Of a stretch of DNA of 64,000 nucleotides, positions 55,259 to 64,000 are shown piece by piece. Position 1 is the first letter of the stretch. Each line of letters begins with the position of its first letter. Location of the stretch: positions 24,683 to 88,682 of the forward strand of contig CAYPXR010000072.1 of assembly GCA_964414585.1 (NCBI GenBank). Direction: 5' to 3'. A program made the position numbers and the translations under genes. Below the pieces are notes generated by a model. The model made no database searches. It was given only the letters and a program-made list of their open reading frames with translations, and was not told the origin of the DNA. The stretch is from DATEMU01 sp964414585. GTDB taxonomy: Bacteria > Planctomycetota > Phycisphaerae > UBA1845 > UTPLA1.

Positions 55259-56479
55259 ATGAATTCTCCGCTCCAAAACGGCCATGGCCCCGGACTCAGG
55301 ACCTTGGCGTCTTGGCGCGTTGCCGCGTCGATCCTTCCGGTCTTCTTTCTTGCCGTGTCGTCCGTCGGGCAGATGCCGCCGACTCAAGTGGAGGTCGCGG
55401 AGGTGGTTCAACGGGAGGTTGCGCCTACGATTCGGCTCGTGGGAACGGTCCGGCCGCGGCTTCGCACCATCGTCGCCGCCGAGGTGGCCGGCCAGGTGGC
55501 CGAGATGCCCATCGACGACGGCGACGCCGTCAAAAAGGACCAGATCTTGTGCAAGCTTCGCGACATGCCGCGCCGGCTGGCCAGGGACGAGGCCGTCGCC
55601 AAGTTGCAGCAACTTTCAGACGTCATGGCCGAGCGCAAGGCGGAACTCGCCAAGACCGAGTTCGAAGATCGGCGGATGTCGGCGCTGTGGGACGACCATC
55701 GTTGCTCGGAAAAGGAATACCGCGATTCCCGGGCCGATCATCAGGCCGCCGAAAGTCGCGCCAAGCAGGCTGAACACGCCGTGGTCTCACAGAAAGCCGT
55801 GTGCGACAAGCTCGCCGACGACCTGGCCCGAACGGAGATCCGCGCCCCTTGCGACGGCTTCATCACCGCGCGCCACACGCAGATGGGCTCGTGGGTCGAA
55901 TTGGGCGGGCCGATCGTTGAAATGGTCGATCTTTCGGTCGTCCGCGTTCGCGTTTCCGTGCCGGAGTCCATCGTCGGGTATTGTAAGACGGGCGAACCGG
56001 CCCAGGTCTCGGTCGAGGCCATCGGCAAGACCTTTTCCGGCAATGTTGCGCGCGTGATTCCCGACGCCGACGAGCGCGCCCGTACGTTTCCGGTCGACAT
56101 CGACGTGGAAAATCCCGACGGCGAGCTGCGCGCCGGGATGTTCGTCCGGGCCGAAGTGCCCGCCGGTCCCAGGGGATTGAGGCTGGTTGTGCCGAAGGAC
56201 GCCGTAATTCTTCGCGGCGAGACGAAATGGACGTTCGTCGTTCGCGACGCTGCGCCCATGGCCCGCGCGGAGCCGTTGGAAGTGGAAACGGTCGTGGAGC
56301 TGGCGGATGAAATGGCCGTCCAATCGGCGAATTTGTCGCCAGGAGACAAAGTCATCGTCCGCGGGAATGAAAACATGTCCGGGCCCGGGCCGGTCATCGT
56401 GACGAAGGTTCATGCGAGCGAGGCGGCCGCGGTAAAGGCGCCGTCATCGCTGACTTCCCAACCCGCCACAAACGGTTGA
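55259..56479 (+). CDS. RND efflux periplasmic adaptor (membrane fusion protein)
   Basis: I start it at ATG 55259; a TTG at 55232 is the only earlier choice. The 406-residue protein has a signal peptide (about 17-38), then a barrel-sandwich/lipoyl region with Val-Ala-Ala-Glu-Val-Ala-Gly-Gln-Val and Asp-Gly-Asp-Ala-Val-Lys-Lys, a helical hairpin (about 105-175) and beta-barrel strands. It links an inner-membrane RND pump to an outer-membrane channel. The pump gene follows after 9 nt. No TolC-like gene is in the window. Confidence 0.9.
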   Translation: MNSPLQNGHGPGLRTLASWRVAASILPVFFLAVSSVGQMPPTQVEVAEVVQREVAPTIRLVGTVRPRLRTIVAAEVAGQVAEMPIDDGDAVKKDQILCKLRDMPRRLARDEAVAKLQQLSDVMAERKAELAKTEFEDRRMSALWDDHRCSEKEYRDSRADHQAAESRAKQAEHAVVSQKAVCDKLADDLARTEIRAPCDGFITARHTQMGSWVELGGPIVEMVDLSVVRVRVSVPESIVGYCKTGEPAQVSVEAIGKTFSGNVARVIPDADERARTFPVDIDVENPDGELRAGMFVRAEVPAGPRGLRLVVPKDAVILRGETKWTFVVRDAAPMARAEPLEVETVVELADEMAVQSANLSPGDKVIVRGNENMSGPGPVIVTKVHASEAAAVKAPSSLTSQPATNG

Positions 56480-56488
56480 GCGAATTTC

Positions 56489-59400
56489 ATGCGATTGGTC
56501 GACGCCTTCATTGAGAACCCCGTCAAGGTTGCGGTCTGCGTGATCCTCCTGGTTCTTTTCGGACTGCTTACGATCACCCCGCCGTCGATCGCGCCGTCGC
56601 CGATTCGCCTGCCGGTGCAGCTCACGCCGAATCTCGACGAACCGATCGTCACCGTCTCCACGTCCTGGGAGGGCGCCAGCCCGGAGGAAGTCGAGCGCGA
56701 GATCATCGATCCGCAGGAGGAAGTCCTCAAGAGCATCACCAACCTGCGCAAGATGACCAGCAGTTCAAACCAGAGCGGCGGGTCGATCGAACTGGAATTC
56801 GTTGTCGGCACGAACCAGGATGTGGCCAAGCAGGATGTTTCCGACGCGCTGCGTCGAGTCAAGTACCAGATCCCTCTCAATGAATTCGACAATCCCACGG
56901 TCCAAAGCGGCCGGCCTTTCGGCGAGGAAGCCATCGCCTGGATGATTCTCTCCAGCGATCGGCCCGACGTGAAACCGCCGGAGCTGTTCACCTTTGTCGA
57001 TGAACACGTCAAGCCGATGCTCGAACGCGTCGAGGGCGTCTCCTCCATCCGAATCTTCGGCGGTCGCGAGCGGGAAATCCAGGTCGTCGTCGACTCCCTG
57101 AAGCTCGCCCAGGCCGGTATCACTTTCACGGAACTGCAATCGGCGCTTCAATCACAAAACACCAACGTCTCTGCGGGTAATCTGGCCCAGGGCAAGCGCG
57201 ACGTCGTCATTCGCACCATGGGTCAGTTCGTCTCCCTGGAGGATGTGCGTCAGACGGTCATCAAGTCCGGCCCCGGCGGCCCCATCCGCGTGGAAGACGT
57301 GGCCAACGTCTTGGACTCGTTCAAAAAGCGTTACGAATTCGTTCGCAGCGAAGGCAAGGACGTCATCGCCCTGGCCGCCTTCCGCGAGACGGGAAGCAAC
57401 GTGATCGAAGTCATGGAGGGCCTGCGCTCCGCGATTGCCCGCGTGAACGCCGAAGTTTTGGCGCATCGCAACATGACGCTCGAACTGACCCAGGTCTACG
57501 ACGTCACGTATTACATCACGAAGGCCATCGATCTGGTTCGCGGGAACATCTGGTATGGCGGCATCCTGGCGATTGTCGTCCTGCTGGTCTTTCTTCGCAG
57601 TTGGTCCGGCACGCTGGTCGTGGCGCTCTCCATCCCCATTTCCATCATCGGCACCTTCCTGGTGATCCCGCTCGCCGGCCGCAACATCAACGTCGTCATG
57701 CTCGCCGGGCTTGCCTTCGCCGTCGGAATGGTCGTCGACAACGCAATCGTCGTTTTGGAAAACATCTTTCGCCATCGCGAAATGGGCAAGTCCAAACGCC
57801 AGGCGGCCGCCGACGGCGCGTCGGAAGTCTGGGGCGCCGTCTTCGCCAATACCCTCACCACCATGATCGTCTTCCTCCCGATCATTTTCGTAAAAGAAGA
57901 AGCGGGGCAGCTTTTCCGCGACATCGCCATCGCCGTCAGCGGGGCCGTCGGTCTCTCGATGCTCGTTTCGATCACGGTCGTCCCTGCGCTCGCCTCCCGC
58001 ATTCTCGGCGAGCCGAAGATCAAGGAGTCCGAGGGCGGCGGACGCATCGCCGAACTTGTCGCCGGCGCGGTCGGGTTCATCAACAAAAAGGTCTGGCGCC
58101 GTTTGGCGGTCGTCGTGGGCATGACGTCGGCCTCGATTCTCTTGAGCATCTGGATGGCGCCGGAGCCGAGTTATCTTCCCTCCGGAAATCAGAACCTGAT
58201 CTTCGGCTTCCTGTTGACCCCGCCGGGTTACAACGTCCACGAATTCACCCGCATTGCCGAGCGTCTGGAAAGCGGCGATCCTGCCAAGGGCCAGGTCGGA
58301 ATCCGCCCGTTTTGGGAGGCGGAAGTCGGGACGCCTCAATATGACCAGTTGATGAAGGATTGGTCGGCCTTTGTTGAGCGCGTCATCGTCCCCATGAAAC
58401 AAGGCCAAATCGCACAAGCCCGGGCGACGATTGAAGACCCCGCGACCAAGAGTGCGCGGCGCAAAAAGGCCCATCTTCGCGTCAAGGAGATTGAACGCGA
58501 GATCGCCCAATGGCGCGTCGCGCCGCCGCCCATCGAGAATTTCTTTTTTGTGGCCTTTGGCGGGGGCTGCTTCATGGGCTGTTCGAGCAAGGATCCGGAG
58601 ATCGTCAAGCCCCTGGAAAACGTCCTGAACTCCACCGGCTTTTCGGTCCCCGACGCCTTCGCGATTTTCTTCCAGTCTTCCATCTTCCGACTTGGCGCCA
58701 GCAATACTCTCGACGTGGAAATCCGCGGCGACTCTCTCAACGAAGTCGTGGATGCCGCCAAGAAAATCAAGGATGCGTGCCTGGTGCGATTCGGTTCGCG
58801 GCCCGAGTCCAATCCGCGGAACTTCGAACTGGAGCGCCGGGAGGATCGACTCATTCCCGATCGGGTGAAAGCCGGCGACCTTGGACTCAATGTTGCCGAC
58901 ATCGGCTCCATCGTCCGCGCCTGCGGCGACGGTCGCATCATCGGAAAATACCGGGAATCCGGCCGCAGTATCGACCTGACGATTAGATTCGCCGAAACGC
59001 AAAACGAAAAAACGGGACAAAATGCGACGCAGCAAATCGCCCAGACGCCGATCTACACACCCATCGGGCAAATCGTGCCGCTGGCGTCGGTCTGCCGCCT
59101 TGAACACACCACCTCCCCGCAAGAGATTACGCACATTGAAAAGCAGCGTTCGGTCCGGTTGACGCTTCGCCCGCCGGAATCCATCGCGCTCCCCGAAGTC
59201 ATCGAGATTGTCCAAAACGAAATCGTCGCGGACATGCGCGCCGACGGTTTCGGACCCGACAAAGCGAAGATTTCGCCCCGCGTCATCGTCGGAATGGCCG
59301 GCAATGCCGACAAACTCAAGAGCACCTGGGATTCGCTCAAATGGCTGTTGGGGCTTTCCTTCTTGATCTGCTACTTTCTGATGGCCGGCCTGTTCGAGTC

Positions 59401-59983
59401 CTTCGCTTACCCGTTCGTCATCATCTTCACCGTCCCTTTCGCCGTCGTTGGCGGCTTCATGGGGCTGGCGGCGATTCACGAATGGACCTGGCTCGACCCG
59501 ACCAAGGCCATCCAGCAACTGGACATCCTCTCGATCCTCGGCTTTGTCATTCTGCTGGGGATCGTGGTGAACAACGGCATCCTCATCGTCCATCAATCCC
59601 TCAACTTCATGAGCTACGGCATGCCCACGGCCTCCGCCATCACCGAGTCCGTGCGAACCCGAATGCGCCCGATCCTCATGACGGTCTTGACCACGCTGGT
59701 CGGAATGACCCCGCTCGTCGTCCGGCCCGGCTCCGGCGCCGAGATGTATCGCGGCCTTGGGGCGGTCGTTCTCGGCGGATTGGCCGTGTCCACGTTCTTT
59801 ACGTTGTTCGTGGTTCCGGCCATGTTCTCTCTGTTCGTCGGCTCGCGTGCGAGGCTGAGCCGCCTGCTCTTCAAGGCCGGCGGTGAAATCTTCAGCCCGC
59901 CGTTGCCGGAGGACTTCGCGATCCCCGAGACGGCGCGAACGTCCAAGCCCGTGGAGCTTCCGGCGTCATCCGGGGTAAATTAG
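56489..59983 (+). CDS. RND-family efflux pump (AcrB/HAE-like) with porter insertion
   Basis: The 1164-residue protein has the RND layout: N-terminal membrane helix, a periplasmic porter part, helices 2-6 (Ala-Gly-Leu-Ala-Phe-Ala-Val-Gly-Met-Val-Val-Asp-Asn-Ala with the proton-relay Asp), a second porter part and helices 8-12. It is over 100 residues longer than AcrB (1049). Much of the extra length is an insertion near 600-705, with a charged helix and Gly-Gly-Gly-Cys-Phe-Met-Gly-Cys. I recall similar pumps in planctomycetes. The substrate is unknown. Confidence 0.92.
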   Translation: MRLVDAFIENPVKVAVCVILLVLFGLLTITPPSIAPSPIRLPVQLTPNLDEPIVTVSTSWEGASPEEVEREIIDPQEEVLKSITNLRKMTSSSNQSGGSIELEFVVGTNQDVAKQDVSDALRRVKYQIPLNEFDNPTVQSGRPFGEEAIAWMILSSDRPDVKPPELFTFVDEHVKPMLERVEGVSSIRIFGGREREIQVVVDSLKLAQAGITFTELQSALQSQNTNVSAGNLAQGKRDVVIRTMGQFVSLEDVRQTVIKSGPGGPIRVEDVANVLDSFKKRYEFVRSEGKDVIALAAFRETGSNVIEVMEGLRSAIARVNAEVLAHRNMTLELTQVYDVTYYITKAIDLVRGNIWYGGILAIVVLLVFLRSWSGTLVVALSIPISIIGTFLVIPLAGRNINVVMLAGLAFAVGMVVDNAIVVLENIFRHREMGKSKRQAAADGASEVWGAVFANTLTTMIVFLPIIFVKEEAGQLFRDIAIAVSGAVGLSMLVSITVVPALASRILGEPKIKESEGGGRIAELVAGAVGFINKKVWRRLAVVVGMTSASILLSIWMAPEPSYLPSGNQNLIFGFLLTPPGYNVHEFTRIAERLESGDPAKGQVGIRPFWEAEVGTPQYDQLMKDWSAFVERVIVPMKQGQIAQARATIEDPATKSARRKKAHLRVKEIEREIAQWRVAPPPIENFFFVAFGGGCFMGCSSKDPEIVKPLENVLNSTGFSVPDAFAIFFQSSIFRLGASNTLDVEIRGDSLNEVVDAAKKIKDACLVRFGSRPESNPRNFELERREDRLIPDRVKAGDLGLNVADIGSIVRACGDGRIIGKYRESGRSIDLTIRFAETQNEKTGQNATQQIAQTPIYTPIGQIVPLASVCRLEHTTSPQEITHIEKQRSVRLTLRPPESIALPEVIEIVQNEIVADMRADGFGPDKAKISPRVIVGMAGNADKLKSTWDSLKWLLGLSFLICYFLMAGLFESFAYPFVIIFTVPFAVVGGFMGLAAIHEWTWLDPTKAIQQLDILSILGFVILLGIVVNNGILIVHQSLNFMSYGMPTASAITESVRTRMRPILMTVLTTLVGMTPLVVRPGSGAEMYRGLGAVVLGGLAVSTFFTLFVVPAMFSLFVGSRARLSRLLFKAGGEIFSPPLPEDFAIPETARTSKPVELPASSGVN

Positions 59984-60778
59984 ATGCATATCGTCCGCTA
60001 CACCAATCGAGACGGGGAGCTTCGTTGGGGGGGGGCCGTTTCCGATCGCGAAGCTCGGCCCATGACAGGCGACCTCCTTGGCGATCGTCGTTTCGCGGAG
60101 GCGTCCGAGCCGATCGTCCGCCGCCATTCCCCGATCGATCCGCCGAACATCATCGCCATCGGCCGCAACTACGCCGAGCACGCCCGTGAAATGAAATCCA
60201 CTTCGCTGCCCGATCAGCCGCTTATCTTTCTCAAGACGACCACCGCCGTCATCGGGCCGGGCGACCCCATCGTCCTCCCGAAGTCCGCCCCAAACGAAGT
60301 GGACTTCGAAGCCGAATTGGCGGTCGTGATCGGCAAACGCGCCAGAGACGTCCTGGAAAACGACGCGTTTCAATATGTGCTCGGCTACACCTGCGCCAAC
60401 GATGTCTCCGCCCGCGATGGCCAGCGCCTCGACAAGCAGTGGGCCCGAGCCAAGAGTTTCGATACCTTCTGTCCGCTCGGCCCGGTCCTTGTCACCCCGG
60501 ACGAACTCGACGTGACGTGCGCGCCGGTCCGCTCGATCCTGAACGGACAGATCATGCAGAACGGCAACACCTCTGACATGATCTTCTCGGTCCCACGTCT
60601 GGTGAGTTACGTGTCACATCAATTCACGCTGCTGCCCGGTACGGTGATCCTCACCGGGACGCCGCCCGGCGTCGGCGCCGCGCGCACCCCGCCCGTCTTC
60701 CTGAAGGCCGGTGACGAAATCACGATCGAAGTCGAGGGTATCGGACGTTTGACCAACCCCGTCGTCGCCGCGCATTAG
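59984..60778 (+). CDS. Fumarylacetoacetate hydrolase (FAH) family protein
   Basis: The 264-residue protein has the FAH core: Gly-Arg-Asn-Tyr-Ala-Glu-His-Ala, Asn-Glu-Val-Asp-Phe-Glu-Ala-Glu-Leu with metal-binding Glu residues, Asn-Asp-Val-Ser-Ala-Arg-Asp, and Leu-Thr-Gly-Thr-Pro-Pro-Gly-Val-Gly. The family includes hydrolases and isomerases of aromatic degradation and oxaloacetate decarboxylases. The substrate cannot be assigned. Its ATG directly abuts the pump stop. A G9 tract (60027-60035) lies in codons 15-18. Confidence 0.88.
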   Translation: MHIVRYTNRDGELRWGGAVSDREARPMTGDLLGDRRFAEASEPIVRRHSPIDPPNIIAIGRNYAEHAREMKSTSLPDQPLIFLKTTTAVIGPGDPIVLPKSAPNEVDFEAELAVVIGKRARDVLENDAFQYVLGYTCANDVSARDGQRLDKQWARAKSFDTFCPLGPVLVTPDELDVTCAPVRSILNGQIMQNGNTSDMIFSVPRLVSYVSHQFTLLPGTVILTGTPPGVGAARTPPVFLKAGDEITIEVEGIGRLTNPVVAAH

Positions 60779-60834
60779 GGGTTTCCCTTATCCAAACATG
60801 AATCGCACGGGGTCGCTGACCGATATCGACGTGC

Positions 60835-61290
60835 ATGAACTCCGATGCGATCAGCGCAGCGGCCCGGCTCTTCGTCCGTCATGAAACACGCTACGAAGCA
60901 GGGGTCGAGGTCCATCCCGATCACGCCGAGCAGTTTCGTCTGAGTTACCCCGACACCCAATCGGAAATGGCCGTCATCGACGTCAGCAAGGGCGGCCTCG
61001 GCCTGCGCAGCCCGATCTTTATGCCCAAGAACCTGCGCGTCACGCTCAACATTGCGAACTTTGGCGCGGTGGAAGGCAGGCAGGGCCTTGCGCCGAAGAT
61101 CCGGGCCATCATCCGCCGCTGCATCATGCTCGATCATAAACCGACGTACCAACTCGGTCTGCAATTCGTCGATCCGGCCGGGCGTGACGAAAAACTGCTC
61201 GTCTCCGCGGTGACGGTGGAAAAATCCACCGCGGCAAAACCCGTGACGATCGCCAAATCCGCGGCGGGGGAGGCGAATCGTGTCTCTTAA
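60835..61290 (+). CDS. PilZ-domain protein
   Basis: The 151-residue protein has a PilZ-like barrel: basic residues near the start (Arg-His-Glu-Thr-Arg), then Asp-Val-Ser-Lys-Gly-Gly-Leu-Gly-Leu, the D/NxSxxG c-di-GMP motif, and Gly-Leu-Gln-Phe-Val-Asp near the end. It probably binds c-di-GMP and may act on the secretion/pilus ATPase encoded immediately downstream, which its 3' end overlaps by 11 nt. The start has no good ribosome site. Confidence 0.8.
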   Translation: MNSDAISAAARLFVRHETRYEAGVEVHPDHAEQFRLSYPDTQSEMAVIDVSKGGLGLRSPIFMPKNLRVTLNIANFGAVEGRQGLAPKIRAIIRRCIMLDHKPTYQLGLQFVDPAGRDEKLLVSAVTVEKSTAAKPVTIAKSAAGEANRVS

Positions 61291-62950
61291 TTCCTGCGAA
61301 GAACTGCGCGATCAACTCCTGTCGTCCAGGATCATTCCCCCGGCGCAGCTCGAAAAAATTCAACAGGACGCCAAGGCATCCGGAATCGACCTCGAAACCG
61401 CCATTCGAAAAAGCCGCGTCCTGACGGATACGAACCTGCAAGCCCTCCGGGCCATGCGGGTGGAGGCGACCTATTGCAACGTCTCCGAGTTTCTGCCCCG
61501 CCTGGCCAATTCAGAGCTGGTTCCCGAAGAACTCGCCCGACGCCACCTGATGTTTCCGATGTTCGTCCTCGACGGCGTCGTTACCCTGGTCATGGAAAAT
61601 CCCGCCGATTTGACCGGCATCGACCAGGTTCGCCGGCTGACCCGTCAGGAGGTCGACGTCTGCACCGGCAGCCGAAGCGAAATCCTCGGGCTCATTGAAC
61701 GCGCCTATGGTGCGAGCAAGTATCTTGAACAATCCTCCGTGGCCGACTCGTTGATGGAAGCGAGCGAGGCGGTCGCCGGCGGCGACGAGACCCAACCGGT
61801 GATCCGTCTCGTGGACGACCTGATCAACGAGGCCGTCCGGCAGAATGCCTCTGACATCCACATCGAGCCCGGCGAGCGGGAGTTGCGCATCCGGATTCGC
61901 GTGGACGGCGTCCTCCGTGAAGTCGCCGCGCCGCCGCTCGGTCTGCATAAGGCCCTTGTCTCCCGCATCAAGATTATTTCCAAGTTGGATATTTCCAGGA
62001 CGCGCGCGCCGCAGGACGGCGCCTATCACCACCGAAGCGGAGACAGCGAAGTCATGCTTCGCATTTCCATTCTCCCCTCCGTCTTCGGCGAAGCCGTGGT
62101 CATGCGTATTCTGCGAAACGCCTCCGATTCCATCACGCTGACGGAACTGGGAATGAGCGAGGCCATGCTCCAGCGATTCCACGCCGTGATCTCCAACGCC
62201 CACGGCATGATCCTCGTCTCCGGACCCACCGGCTCGGGCAAATCGACGACCCTCTACGCCGGGATCAAGTGCATCGTGTCGCCCCAGAAAAACATCATCG
62301 CCATCGAAGACCCCGTCGAGTATCGCACCAGCGCCATCCGGCAGGTTCAGGTCAACTCTGAAGCCGATCTTTCCTTCGCAGACGGTCTGCGCTCCATCTT
62401 GCGTCAGGACCCCGACGTGATCATGGTCGGAGAAATCCGCGATAAGGAAACGGCGCAAATCGCCGTCCAGGCCGCCCTCACCGGCCACTTGCTGCTCTCC
62501 ACGGTTCACACCAACGACGCCATCAGCGCCATCGCCCGTTTGCGCGACTTGGGCGTCGCCGAATACCTGATTTCCTCGTCGTTGCTGGCGATCCTCGCCC
62601 AGCGATTGTGTCGAAAGATTTGTCCGGATTGCCGGGAACCCGATTCGCCGCCGGACTTTTTGTTTCGCGCCATCGGCCTCGACCCGGCCAAACTCGACTT
62701 CCAGCCGATGCGCGGCAAAGGGTGCCGGCGCTGCGTCGGCGCCGGTTACGTCGGCCGGGTGGGCGTCTTCGAACTCTTCGAACTCACCGAGAAATTTTGC
62801 AGCATGATCGTCAAGCTCGAACCCACCGAGGTAATTCGCGCCGCCGCGCGGGAATCCGGCATGAAGTTCCTCGTCAATGACGGCATCGAAAAAATTCGCG
62901 CCGGACTGACGACCGTGGAGGAAGTCGCCCGCGTCGCAGGAAGGGCCTGA
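61280..62950 (+). CDS. Type II secretion / type IV pilus assembly ATPase (GspE/PilB family)
   Basis: The 556-residue ATPase starts at GTG 61280 (GGGGGAGG upstream) and has an N-terminal GspE/MshEN domain (about 30-160), Walker A Gly-Pro-Thr-Gly-Ser-Gly-Lys-Ser-Thr near 314, Walker B Asp-Pro-Asp-Val-Ile-Met-Val-Gly-Glu near 376, a His box, and the zinc tetracysteine Cys-Pro-Asp-Cys ... Cys-Arg-Arg-Cys. It powers pseudopilus or pilus assembly. It is followed by the inner-membrane platform gene. Confidence 0.95.
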   Translation: MSLNSCEELRDQLLSSRIIPPAQLEKIQQDAKASGIDLETAIRKSRVLTDTNLQALRAMRVEATYCNVSEFLPRLANSELVPEELARRHLMFPMFVLDGVVTLVMENPADLTGIDQVRRLTRQEVDVCTGSRSEILGLIERAYGASKYLEQSSVADSLMEASEAVAGGDETQPVIRLVDDLINEAVRQNASDIHIEPGERELRIRIRVDGVLREVAAPPLGLHKALVSRIKIISKLDISRTRAPQDGAYHHRSGDSEVMLRISILPSVFGEAVVMRILRNASDSITLTELGMSEAMLQRFHAVISNAHGMILVSGPTGSGKSTTLYAGIKCIVSPQKNIIAIEDPVEYRTSAIRQVQVNSEADLSFADGLRSILRQDPDVIMVGEIRDKETAQIAVQAALTGHLLLSTVHTNDAISAIARLRDLGVAEYLISSSLLAILAQRLCRKICPDCREPDSPPDFLFRAIGLDPAKLDFQPMRGKGCRRCVGAGYVGRVGVFELFELTEKFCSMIVKLEPTEVIRAAARESGMKFLVNDGIEKIRAGLTTVEEVARVAGRA

Positions 62951-62958
62951 CCGCAGTC

Positions 62959-62976
62959 GCCGGCGTCACGGCCGGC
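62959..62976 (+). repeat. Hairpin with GTCACG loop
   Basis: GCCGGC (62959-62964) pairs with GCCGGC (62971-62976) around GTCACG. It shares the 12-nt core GGCGTCACGGCC with the terminator at 11587. It lies between the ATPase and platform genes. Confidence 0.5.
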
Positions 62977-63001
62977 ATGGGCAGTTTGAGGAGTCGTCGC
63001 C

Positions 63002-64000
63002 TTGCCAAAATTTGTCATCCAGTTCGCCGGTCCCACGGGAAAAATGGGGACGCAGACCGTCGACGCCAATTCCGAGCGCGCCGCCGTCGCACAGATCGAG
63101 TCGGCCGGCCACACGCCCATCAGCGTCAAAATGGCCGGCGCGGTGGAAGCCAAGCGCCGTGCGAAGATGTCGACACGTCTGAAACGCACCAAGGGCGGAA
63201 AGTCCATGCGCCGGGCCGTTCTGGACTTCACCCACCAGTTGGCCGCCGTCACCGAAAGCGGAATTCCCATCATCTCCGGCCTCAAGGCGGTCGGCGACCA
63301 GACCCGCCATCCGCAGCTCCGCGCCGCCATTGCGAGAATCGCGTCCCGCATTGAAGGCGGTCGAAGCCTGGCCGATGCCCTCGACGCCGAAACCAGCGTC
63401 TTCCCGCCGATCTATGTGAAAACCATCGCCGCCGGAGAGGCCGCCGGAAAAGTTTCCGAAGTCCTCCTGGCACTCGCGCGATATCAGGAACAGGAAGCCG
63501 ACACCCGCGGACAGATCAAGTCCGCCCTGACCTACCCGGCGCTCGTCGTCTGTGTCTTGATCCTCGCGACGGCGTTCATGCTGATTTTCGTCGTACCACA
63601 ATTTGTCGTGATGTTCGAAAAATTTGAGGGCAATCTGCCGTTGCCCACGCAGATGATCATGGCCGCCAGCGCCGCAATCACCAGGCATTATCTCTGGATC
63701 GTTGCCGGTTTCGTGGGCTTCTTCTACGCATGGCGAAGGATCTTCAGTTACCGGGGCCCCCGGGATTGGCTGGACGAAAAGCTCCTCAGGCTCCCCGTCT
63801 TCGGAAATCTGCTTCTCGGCGTCTATATGGTTCGCTTTATCGAACTCCTGGACCTGCTGATGAATGCGGCCCTGCCCATCACACAATCGCTGCGCGTCAC
63901 GGCCGATAGCATGACCAACGGCGCCTTGAAACAGGACGTTCGCGGAATGTTGCGCTCCGTCGAAGGCGGACGTTCGCTGACCGAAGCCTTCAACGAAACG
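63002..64000 (+). CDS. Type II secretion/type IV pilus inner-membrane platform protein (GspF/PilC), partial
   Basis: The gene starts at TTG 63002, 8 nt after GAGGAG, and runs off the window after 333 codons; full GspF/PilC proteins have ~400. It has a first T2SSF domain (about 65-190, Phe-Thr-His-Gln-Leu-Ala-Ala-Val-Thr-Glu-Ser-Gly-Ile-Pro), transmembrane helices near 180-205 and 220-245, and the start of the second domain (Leu-Leu-Met-Asn-Ala-Ala-Leu-Pro-Ile). It anchors the assembly ATPase encoded upstream. Confidence 0.93.
   Translation, partial: MPKFVIQFAGPTGKMGTQTVDANSERAAVAQIESAGHTPISVKMAGAVEAKRRAKMSTRLKRTKGGKSMRRAVLDFTHQLAAVTESGIPIISGLKAVGDQTRHPQLRAAIARIASRIEGGRSLADALDAETSVFPPIYVKTIAAGEAAGKVSEVLLALARYQEQEADTRGQIKSALTYPALVVCVLILATAFMLIFVVPQFVVMFEKFEGNLPLPTQMIMAASAAITRHYLWIVAGFVGFFYAWRRIFSYRGPRDWLDEKLLRLPVFGNLLLGVYMVRFIELLDLLMNAALPITQSLRVTADSMTNGALKQDVRGMLRSVEGGRSLTEAFNET

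Noticed and set aside
57152..59596. 814-codon minus-strand frame across the RND pump
   Set aside because: Shadow frame: the translation is mostly Asp, Arg, Glu and Gly in low-complexity order and has no family motif.
62966..63886. 306-codon minus-strand frame across the secretion platform gene
   Set aside because: Shadow of GspF/PilC; no ribosome site and no recognisable domain.
1..64000. Mobile elements, prophage, CRISPR arrays, rRNA operons
   Set aside because: I found no transposase, integrase, phage structural gene, repeat-spacer pattern or rRNA signature anywhere in the window.

Overview
The window is a high-GC chromosomal segment that looks planctomycete, most likely close to Phycisphaerae. 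Evidence: a secreted PQQ-type beta-propeller with a Trp-Arg-Gly-Pro opening, a PEP-CTERM protein, a metalloprotease ending in a dockerin-like repeat, a small family with an early Pro-Phe-Arg-Pro-Phe motif, several ECF sigma/anti-sigma pairs, a transmembrane Hanks-type kinase, and ribosomal proteins with extra tails. This is an assignment from gene content, not from a marker-gene search. I see no rRNA or tRNA gene, no CRISPR array, no insertion sequence and no prophage. Genes are tightly packed, and four-base ATGA overlaps are common.

Layout. 1-1649 (minus): ECF sigma factor, membrane anti-sigma factor and a secreted helical protein cut by the window edge. 1844-4321: oxidoreductase, glycosyltransferase and a convergent RmlC-like epimerase, a small polysaccharide/sugar group. 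4437-6501: rpmB-gatC-gatA. 6511-8493: an SPFH membrane protein, a ribbon-helix-helix protein and, convergent to them, a membrane protein whose two ends look like the two halves of an acyl carrier protein in swapped order. 8882-13163: lysine 6-transaminase and an ALDH7-type dehydrogenase, enough to turn lysine into 2-aminoadipate, with a small membrane protein and a YceI-like protein between them. 13153-18770: lipoprotein, small planctomycete protein, secreted metzincin with partner, zinc-ribbon membrane protein and a beta-propeller. 19041-23091: trehalose synthesis (otsA, then an otsB fused to a GH15 hydrolase). 23220-26355 (minus): GAF-PP2C phosphatase, a second sigma/anti-sigma pair and a LolA-like protein. 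26730-27516: PEP-CTERM gene with its own promoter and terminator.

27641-46440 is the translation core: fusA, then the S10-spc-alpha cluster from rpsJ to rplQ in standard order, with secY, adk, map and rpoA inside. rpmD (L30) and infA are missing from their usual slots, rpsL/rpsG/tuf are not next to fusA, and a terminator-like hairpin lies between rplC and rplD. 46462-49857: HIT protein and a large secreted protein. 49878-52254 (minus): a third sigma/anti-sigma pair, followed by a propeller lipoprotein. 52401-55076 (minus): a receptor-like kinase that lacks the DFG aspartate. 55259-59983: an RND efflux adaptor and pump, divergent from the kinase across a region with a perfect 11-bp inverted repeat. 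59984-64000: FAH-family enzyme, PilZ protein, and the ATPase and start of the inner-membrane protein of a type II secretion/type IV pilus system.

The least explained signals are the permuted carrier-protein-like membrane protein next to the SPFH/ribbon-helix-helix pair, the G8 tract inside an inverted repeat that covers a start codon, the G9 tract early in the FAH gene, the hairpin between rplC and rplD, and the probable pseudokinase.
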